64,000 bases of DNA from the NCBI GenBank assembly GCA_963676875.1, contig OY781436.1, positions 868,001 to 932,000 on the forward strand. Direction: 5' to 3'. The number at the start of each line of letters is the position of its first letter. Positions within the stretch are counted from its first letter, which is position 1. The notes under the pieces are model-generated. The model was not told where the DNA came from. It did no database searches and was given only the letters and a program-made list of their open reading frames with translations. Shown piece by piece: positions 57,821 through 64,000 of this stretch. The DNA is from UBA6244 sp963676875. GTDB lineage: Bacteria > Bacteroidota > Bacteroidia > Bacteroidales > F082. The position numbers and the translations under genes are program-made.

Positions 57821-59059
57821 ATGCTGCACACCTTATTTCAATATCTCGATAGCGCATTCAACTTTCCAGGAGCCGGTGTATTCAATTATTTGTCGTTCAG
57901 AGCCGCCATGGCCATCATTACTTCGCTGATCATCAGCCTGTTGTTTGGAAACCGATGGATAGCCTACTTAAACAAAAAACAAGTGGGCGAAACCATTCGC
58001 GATCTGGGTTTGGAAGGCCAGTTGGAAAAACAAGGCACTCCTACCATGGGCGGACTCATTATTTTGGCATCAGTGCTAATTCCTACCCTGCTTTTTGCCA
58101 ATCTTACCAACATCTACATCTTGTTGATGATATTTACGACCATCTGGTTGGGGGCTATTGGCTTTACTGATGATTACATAAAAGTATTTAAGAAAGATAA
58201 AAAAGGTCTGAAAGGAATTTACAAGATTATCGGTCAAGTAATTCTGGGGTTGATCGTAGGTCTTGTGATGTATTTCAATCCACAAGTTGTAGTTCGCGAA
58301 AAAGCAAAACCAAGCTCAGAGGTTTTCGTTACCATGGAGCAAACCGGACCCTCTTCAAAATTTGTTTATGAGCAATTTCAAAGTACCAAAACCACCATTC
58401 CATTTGTCAAAAACAATGAGTTCGACTATGCTTCACTCCTAAGCTGGATGGGCGATGGTTACGAAAAATGGGCGTTTTTGATATTTATTCCCCTCGTAAT
58501 TTTTATTATCGCCGCCGTATCCAACGGAGCCAACCTCACCGATGGTATGGACGGGCTGGCCGCAGGTACTTCAGCGGTAATTGGATTAACTTTAGGTCTG
58601 TTGGCATGGGTGTCGGGTAACATTATTTTCGCCGACTACCTCAACATCATGTATTTACCAAATACCGGTGAACTCTCCATCTACATTGCCGCATTTGTGG
58701 GAGCTACGGTGGGTTTTCTCTGGTTCAACACCTACCCGGCTCAAATTTTTATGGGCGATACAGGCAGCCTTTCCATCGGAGGGATTATTGCGGTGTTCGC
58801 CATCATCATCCGTAAGGAACTACTCATTCCTATCCTTTGCGGAATATTTTTGGCAGAAAGCCTTTCAGTCATTATGCAGGTAAGCTATTTCAAGCACACC
58901 AAAAAGAAATATGGCGAAGGACGGAGAATATTCAAAATGTCGCCCCTGCATCATCATTTTCAAAAATTGGGATATCCCGAACCGAAGATTGTACAACGAT
59001 TTTTAATTGTCGGAATTTTTCTGGCAGTAACCACCATCATCACACTAAAACTTAGATAA
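57821..59059 (+). CDS. mraY: Phospho-MurNAc-pentapeptide transferase MraY
   Basis: MraY moves phospho-MurNAc-pentapeptide onto undecaprenyl phosphate to make lipid I. The 412 residues are longer than the roughly 360 of E. coli. The extra part lies at about 157-212 between two membrane segments and is polar (from VVREKAKP to GDGYEKW). Catalytic motifs TDDYIK, NLTDGMDGLA and the late MSPLHHHF are intact. It starts 2 bp after murE. Confidence 0.97.
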   Translation: MLHTLFQYLDSAFNFPGAGVFNYLSFRAAMAIITSLIISLLFGNRWIAYLNKKQVGETIRDLGLEGQLEKQGTPTMGGLIILASVLIPTLLFANLTNIYILLMIFTTIWLGAIGFTDDYIKVFKKDKKGLKGIYKIIGQVILGLIVGLVMYFNPQVVVREKAKPSSEVFVTMEQTGPSSKFVYEQFQSTKTTIPFVKNNEFDYASLLSWMGDGYEKWAFLIFIPLVIFIIAAVSNGANLTDGMDGLAAGTSAVIGLTLGLLAWVSGNIIFADYLNIMYLPNTGELSIYIAAFVGATVGFLWFNTYPAQIFMGDTGSLSIGGIIAVFAIIIRKELLIPILCGIFLAESLSVIMQVSYFKHTKKKYGEGRRIFKMSPLHHHFQKLGYPEPKIVQRFLIVGIFLAVTTIITLKLR

Positions 59060-59073
59060 ACAATATCTTACAA

Positions 59074-60420
59074 ATGACAAAAAACCAAAAAATAGTGATT
59101 CTGGGTGCCGGCGAAAGTGGCGTGGGCGCAGCTATTTTGGCTCAAAAGCAAGGTTTTGAAGTCTTTGTAAGCGATAATGGCCGCATTTCCAACAACTATC
59201 GTAACACTCTTGTGGAACACGACATACCTTTCGAAGAAAACGGCCATACCATTTCAACAATCGAAAAAGCTTCAGAGGTAATTAAAAGCCCCGGCATTCC
59301 CGATCGCGTACCTGTTATTTGGAGACTAAAAGAAAAGCAGATCCCGGTTATTTCCGAAATTGAATTTGCTTCCCGATATACGGATGCAAAACTTATCTGC
59401 ATCACCGGTTCAAACGGGAAAACCACCACTACCCTCTTGCTATACCACATCCTGAAAAATGCAGGGTTAAACGTGGGATTGGCCGGAAATGTAGGAAAAA
59501 GCTTTGCCCTTCAAGTATCCGATAATCATTTCGATGTATATGTACTTGAAATCAGTAGTTTTCAATTGGATGGTATGTTTAAATTCAGGGCCCATATCGC
59601 CATCATCACCAATATTACCCCTGACCATCTGGATCGCTACGACCATCAGTTTAGCAAATACGCAGCATCTAAACTCAGGATATTACAAAACCAACAACCC
59701 GAAGACGCGATTATCTATTGTGCCGACGACCCCGTACTAAACGAAGCCATGAGCAAGAGCAATGGGTTGGCACAACGATACACCTATACCCTTCAACCCA
59801 CTCCCACCAAAATGGGAGCCTACCTTGAAAATAATAAAATCATCATCAAACACCATAAAAAGCAAGTCAGTATGACATTAGAGCAATTGGCCCTACAAGG
59901 GCGACACAACATCCACAACTCCATGGCAGCGGGAGTTGCCTCCAAATTAATGGACGTCAGAAACCAAACACTAAAACAGAGTCTTTCCGATTTCCATAAC
60001 ATCGCTCACCGACTTGAATATGTGTCGAGTGTGCATGGCATCAGCTTTATCAACGATTCGAAAGCCACCAATGTGAACAGCACCTGGTATGCCCTCGAAT
60101 ATGTGGACAAGCCCACCGTATGGATTGTAGGCGGCGTTGATAAAGGAAACGACTACACTTCACTGATGGCATTGGTAAAGGAAAAGGTGAAAGCCATTGT
60201 TTGTCTTGGGTTGGATAACACAAACATTCATGCCGTTTTTGGAGATGTGGTTCCAATCATTATCGACACCGAATCGGCTGAAGATGCTGTAGTTGAAGCT
60301 TACCACCTCGCTGAAAAAGGTGATATGGTACTTCTCTCACCGGCATGTTCAAGTTTCGATTTATTCGAAAACTTCGAGGATCGCGGTAATCAGTTTAAAC
60401 AAGCAGTGAACAGACTATAG
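59074..60420 (+). CDS. murD: UDP-MurNAc-L-Ala-D-Glu ligase MurD
   Basis: MurD adds D-glutamate to UDP-MurNAc-L-Ala. The 448 residues start with a Rossmann-like fold (IVILGAGESGVGAA), have ATP-binding GSNGKTTT at 112-119, and NITPDHLDRYD in the central domain. The C-terminal domain has FINDSKATNVNS, the substrate-binding motif, and LLSPACSSFDLF. It precedes ftsW by 2 bp. Confidence 0.97.
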   Translation: MTKNQKIVILGAGESGVGAAILAQKQGFEVFVSDNGRISNNYRNTLVEHDIPFEENGHTISTIEKASEVIKSPGIPDRVPVIWRLKEKQIPVISEIEFASRYTDAKLICITGSNGKTTTTLLLYHILKNAGLNVGLAGNVGKSFALQVSDNHFDVYVLEISSFQLDGMFKFRAHIAIITNITPDHLDRYDHQFSKYAASKLRILQNQQPEDAIIYCADDPVLNEAMSKSNGLAQRYTYTLQPTPTKMGAYLENNKIIIKHHKKQVSMTLEQLALQGRHNIHNSMAAGVASKLMDVRNQTLKQSLSDFHNIAHRLEYVSSVHGISFINDSKATNVNSTWYALEYVDKPTVWIVGGVDKGNDYTSLMALVKEKVKAIVCLGLDNTNIHAVFGDVVPIIIDTESAEDAVVEAYHLAEKGDMVLLSPACSSFDLFENFEDRGNQFKQAVNRL

Positions 60421-60422
60421 CC

Positions 60423-61592
60423 ATGGGAACACTGGGAGGTAGAATAAAAGGTGATCGGGTAATCTGGGCAGTGGTTTTTCTGCTGAGCCTGTTGTCGTTT
60501 TTGGCTGTTTACAGCTCAACAGGAACGCTTGCATACAAATACCATGGAGGAAATACCAATTATTACATGCTCAAACATGCAATGATCTTGCTTTTCGGAC
60601 TTCTCTTCATGTACCTGGCTCATCGTGTGAAATACACATATTATTCTCGAATTTTCCAAATAGCCCTCTATATCGCCATCCCGTTATTGCTTATCACGCT
60701 GCTGTTTGGGCTCAACCTTAATGATGCCAAAAGGGTGCTGCCATTACCCTTTGGTCTTACATTCCAAACATCTGACCTTGCCAAAATTACCCTCATCGTA
60801 TTTTTAGCGCGGATGCTCAGCAAAAAACAAGACGAAATCAAAGATTTTCGATCGGCTTTTGTTCCCCTGATGTTACCTATTATGATCGTAACAGGACTTA
60901 TCTTTCTGGCCAACTTCTCTACAGCTGCCATGCTTTTTGTTACCAGTCTGGTGATACTTTTTATCGGCAGGGTAAAAACCAGCTATCTAATCGGTTTGGT
61001 AGGTATTGGTCTGGTGGCCATGGCCATTGGAATTACCATTCTGCTCATGCTTCCCGAAGGACAACAGGGACGTGTTGGCACATGGAAAAACCGGATAACT
61101 TCCTATGTGGAAGGCGGTAGCGGCGACACCTACCAGCTCGATCAGGCCAAAATTGCCATTGCAACCGGCGGTATCATAGGAAAAATGCCCGGCAATAGTA
61201 CCCAACGCAACTTTTTACCTCATCCATACTCCGACTTTATTTTTGCGATTATCGTGGAAGAATATGGTTTGGTTGGAGGTTCTTTTGTAGTACTCCTATA
61301 TTTAATTCTATTTTTCCGTGCTGTGAAAATCGTTACGAAAGCGCCCGGAACGTTTGGGGCATTCCTGGTGGTTGGCGTAGGGTTCTCTCTGGTTTTTCAG
61401 GCCATGATCAACATGGGAGTGGCTGTGGGATTACTTCCTGTTACAGGACAACCTCTTCCGCTACTAAGCATGGGAGGTACCTCCATCTGGTTTACCAGCC
61501 TTGCCATTGGTATTATATTAAGCGTAAGCAAAGACATAGAAGAAGGAACCCATCCGGAATCTCAACCAATAAATCAACCCGCTCATGAGTAA
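60423..61592 (+). CDS. ftsW: Septal peptidoglycan glycosyltransferase FtsW
   Basis: FtsW, a SEDS-family enzyme, polymerises lipid II at the septum with PBP3. The 389 residues show about ten membrane segments. KRVLPLPFGLTFQTSDLAK holds the conserved region near residue 110, and the late loop LPVTGQPLPLLSMGGTS is a SEDS signature. Its end overlaps the start of murG by 8 bp. Confidence 0.95.
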   Translation: MGTLGGRIKGDRVIWAVVFLLSLLSFLAVYSSTGTLAYKYHGGNTNYYMLKHAMILLFGLLFMYLAHRVKYTYYSRIFQIALYIAIPLLLITLLFGLNLNDAKRVLPLPFGLTFQTSDLAKITLIVFLARMLSKKQDEIKDFRSAFVPLMLPIMIVTGLIFLANFSTAAMLFVTSLVILFIGRVKTSYLIGLVGIGLVAMAIGITILLMLPEGQQGRVGTWKNRITSYVEGGSGDTYQLDQAKIAIATGGIIGKMPGNSTQRNFLPHPYSDFIFAIIVEEYGLVGGSFVVLLYLILFFRAVKIVTKAPGTFGAFLVVGVGFSLVFQAMINMGVAVGLLPVTGQPLPLLSMGGTSIWFTSLAIGIILSVSKDIEEGTHPESQPINQPAHE

Positions 61593-62706
61593 AAAAGCCT
61601 ACCATATCATGCTAAGCGGCGGGGGTACCGGAGGTCATATATTTCCGGCGATAGCCATTGCTGATGGGTTAAAGAAAGCATTTCCCGAAGCTCGGTTTTT
61701 ATTCGTAGGAGCCTTCGGACGAATGGAAATGGAAAAAGTGCCACAGGCAGGATACGCCATCGAGGGATTACCCATCAGCGGCATTCAAAGAAAACTCACC
61801 TGGAGCAATGTGGCATTTCCTTTCAAACTTATCTACAGCACCATCAAAGCAGGAAACATCCTGCGAAAATTTAAACCCGATGTAGTCATTGGAACAGGAG
61901 GATATGCCAGTGGACCCTTGTTACGGGCTGCTTCAAAAAAGAATATCCCCACCTTGATATTGGAACAAAACTCTTATCCCGGACTTACCAACAAATGGCT
62001 GGCACGTACGGTGGATCGTATTTGCGTCGCATATCCGGGCATGGAGCAATATTTTCCCGAAAGTAAAATTGTGGTAACAGGGAGTCCTATTCGTAAAGAA
62101 ATTTTAGAAGCAACCGGCAACAAAGAAGAGGGCTGCTCCTTTTTTGGACTGAACCCCACATTACCCACTTTATTGATTATAGGAGGAAGTCAGGGAGCCG
62201 CAAAAATAAATATGGCCATCGCCTCAGCACTAAACGCCTTGGTTACCAACAACATCCAGGTGCTATGGCAGACAGGAAAAAACGGCTACCAACAGGCCAT
62301 GGAGGCAGCCAAAACCTGCCCCCATCCTAAGTTGGTGATGGTGAAAGAATTTATCCAACGTATGGATATGGCCTATGCCTGTGCCGACCTACTTGTCTCA
62401 AGAGCCGGAGCCATCGCTATTGCCGAAATTGTGGCTGTCAGAAAACCGGCCATTTATATACCATTACCCTCAGCTGCCGAAGACCACCAGACACAAAACG
62501 CGTTAACCCTCGTAGAAAAAGACGCCGGTGTACTAATCCGCGAATCGGAAGCAAATGAAACCATAGCCGATATTATCATCACCTGGATGAAAGATGCGGG
62601 TAAGCGTAAACAAATGTCTGAAAATCTGGCTTTTTTCGACCATCCCGATGCTACCGAAGCCATCGTGAAACAATTGATCATTCTTTTGCAAGGAGGTAAA
62701 TCATGA
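61585..62706 (+). CDS. murG: UDP-GlcNAc transferase MurG
   Basis: MurG makes lipid II by adding GlcNAc to lipid I on the inner face of the membrane. The 373 residues have the glycine-rich loop SGGGTGGH at 11-18, GTGGYASGP near 112, LIIGGSQGAAKIN, and the donor-sugar site SRAGAIAIAEI. The last codons carry a strong Shine-Dalgarno site for murC, and the murG stop overlaps the murC start by 4 bp. Confidence 0.97.
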   Translation: MSKKAYHIMLSGGGTGGHIFPAIAIADGLKKAFPEARFLFVGAFGRMEMEKVPQAGYAIEGLPISGIQRKLTWSNVAFPFKLIYSTIKAGNILRKFKPDVVIGTGGYASGPLLRAASKKNIPTLILEQNSYPGLTNKWLARTVDRICVAYPGMEQYFPESKIVVTGSPIRKEILEATGNKEEGCSFFGLNPTLPTLLIIGGSQGAAKINMAIASALNALVTNNIQVLWQTGKNGYQQAMEAAKTCPHPKLVMVKEFIQRMDMAYACADLLVSRAGAIAIAEIVAVRKPAIYIPLPSAAEDHQTQNALTLVEKDAGVLIRESEANETIADIIITWMKDAGKRKQMSENLAFFDHPDATEAIVKQLIILLQGGKS

Positions 62707-64000
62707 CCTTGTACAACCGACATATCTATTTCCTGGGTATCGGGGGAATCGGCATGAGCGCCCTGGCAAGATATTATAAACATCTTGGCTACAAGGTTTC
62801 AGGCTACGATCTAACATCTTCTGCCCTGACACGGCAACTTGAAGATGAGGGTATGGTCATTCATTACAATGAGGATATTTCTAAAATTCCTCAAAATCCG
62901 GAGATGGTAGTTTATACGCCCGCCATTCCATCCGACAATGCAGAGCTAATCTATTGTCGTGAACAAAACCTGTCATTGATCAAACGTGCTGCCCTGCTTG
63001 GAAAGATAAGTAGCCTCTACAACACTGTGGCCATTGCGGGCACCCATGGCAAAACGAGCATCTCGGCCCTTACGGCTCATTTACTAAAACATGCTGAAAG
63101 AATGACCACCGCTTTTGTAGGAGGCATTACCAAGAACTACCACTCAAACCTTATTCTGTCAGACGCCACAGATATTTTCGTTGTAGAAGCAGATGAATTT
63201 GATCGATCTTTTCTGTTGCTTCACCCCAATATTGGGGTAATTAGTTCCATGGATGCGGATCATTTAGACATTTATGAAAATCATCATTCGCTAAAAACAG
63301 CTTTTATTGACTTTTCGAAACAAATTGAACCGAGTGGCGTCCTCGTCCATCATGCGAAACTAGCTTCCAATTTCAGTGGTTCTGCCCACAGAATTAGTTA
63401 CGGAATAAATGAGGGTGCCGACTTCCGGGCCACCAACATTCACGTAAACGAGCATAAGTTTGTATTCGACATTGAGCATAAAAACCTGAACATCTACAAT
63501 ATTACTCTACAGGTTCCAGGCGTTCACTATATCGAAAACGCTTTGGCAGCAACAGCAGTGGCCATGCTTTTAGGCTTGACCGGAGAGGAAATTAAATCAG
63601 GATTAACATCATTTCTGGGTGTAGAGCGAAGGTTTGATGTGCGCATTAACACTCCCTCTTTAGTCTACATCGACGACTACGCCCATCATCCTGAAGAAAT
63701 TCGTGTAACCATCGAGGCCGTGAGGATGCTATACCCCGGCAAAAAGATTCTGGGGATTTTTCAGCCACACCTTTATAGCCGCACGCGTGATTTTGCCGCA
63801 GGGTTTGCTCAAACGCTAGAAACACTCGACACCGTAGCTTTATTGGAAATTTATCCTGCACGCGAAAAACCACTGCCCAACGTATCGTCGGAGGGAGTTT
63901 TGGAAATGATGAATAATCAAAATAAATTTCTGGTAAAGAAAAAAGATCTTCTGCACTTTATAAAACAACAGGATTTTAATATCTTACTAACCATGGGCGC
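62703..64000 (+). CDS. murC: UDP-MurNAc-L-alanine ligase MurC (3' end beyond window)
   Basis: MurC adds L-alanine to UDP-MurNAc, the first peptide step. The start reads MTLYNRHIYFLGIGGIGMSALAR with the family IGGIGMS loop. GTHGKTS at 113-119 is the ATP-binding loop (the last base is Ser where many have Thr), EADEFDRSF follows, and DDYAHHPEE and FQPHLYSRT lie in the C-terminal part. About 432 codons are inside the window and the frame is open at the edge. AAGGAGGT at 62690-62697 precedes the ATG by 5 bp. Confidence 0.96.
   Translation, partial: MTLYNRHIYFLGIGGIGMSALARYYKHLGYKVSGYDLTSSALTRQLEDEGMVIHYNEDISKIPQNPEMVVYTPAIPSDNAELIYCREQNLSLIKRAALLGKISSLYNTVAIAGTHGKTSISALTAHLLKHAERMTTAFVGGITKNYHSNLILSDATDIFVVEADEFDRSFLLLHPNIGVISSMDADHLDIYENHHSLKTAFIDFSKQIEPSGVLVHHAKLASNFSGSAHRISYGINEGADFRATNIHVNEHKFVFDIEHKNLNIYNITLQVPGVHYIENALAATAVAMLLGLTGEEIKSGLTSFLGVERRFDVRINTPSLVYIDDYAHHPEEIRVTIEAVRMLYPGKKILGIFQPHLYSRTRDFAAGFAQTLETLDTVALLEIYPAREKPLPNVSSEGVLEMMNNQNKFLVKKKDLLHFIKQQDFNILLTMG

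Overview
This is a housekeeping stretch of a Bacteroidota (Bacteroidetes) chromosome, probably class Bacteroidia; family or genus cannot be fixed from the sequence alone. The supporting signs are: secreted proteins with type IX secretion (T9SS) C-terminal sorting domains; a GldA-type ABC ATPase; promoters with a TAnnTTTG -7 box and a TTG near -33; few Shine-Dalgarno sequences although the 16S anti-SD is intact; zinc-free forms of S4, S14 and L36; and a PBP3 with a C-terminal PASTA domain in the division cluster.

Layout. 1-8.3 kb holds a truncated exported protein, a PASTA membrane protein divergent from ddl, rdgB, small lipoproteins, an SGNH-hydrolase lipoprotein paired with a FadL-type porin, ung, and an unrecognised exported protein. 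8.36-13.6 kb encodes two large T9SS cargo proteins with beta-propeller-like repeats. 14.1-19.4 kb is a complete rRNA operon on the minus strand (16S, tRNA-Ile, tRNA-Ala, 23S, 5S), driven by two near-identical tandem promoters at 19.58-19.79 kb. 20-39.3 kb is eno followed upstream by the fused str-S10-spc-alpha ribosomal superoperon (rpsL to rplQ, with fusA, secY, map, infA and rpoA), all leftward. It starts at a consensus promoter followed by a structured leader. 39.7-49.6 kb has a GT39-type glycosyltransferase, a UvrD/PcrA helicase, gldA, metK and two more T9SS proteins. 49.65-52.1 kb is priA. 52.48 kb to the end is the dcw cluster on the plus strand: mraZ, rsmH, ftsL-like, ftsI, murE, mraY, murD, ftsW, murG, murC (cut by the window end).

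Functionally the window joins translation (rRNA, ribosomal proteins, IF-1, EF-G), protein export (SecY, T9SS cargo), DNA repair and restart (Ung, UvrD/PcrA, PriA), and peptidoglycan synthesis and septation (Ddl, PASTA protein, dcw genes).

No mobile element, CRISPR array, defence island or biosynthetic cluster is visible, and no new protein-coding system is claimed. The more interesting signals are in non-coding DNA: a strong SAM-II-type riboswitch candidate before metK; a structured, U-tract-ending leader RNA before rpsL; three intergenic short-period tandem arrays (period 7, 7 and 8 bp); a 10-bp-phased GTGGTAA operator before mraZ; and matched TTG-N19-TAnnTTTG promoters for rRNA and ribosomal-protein operons.
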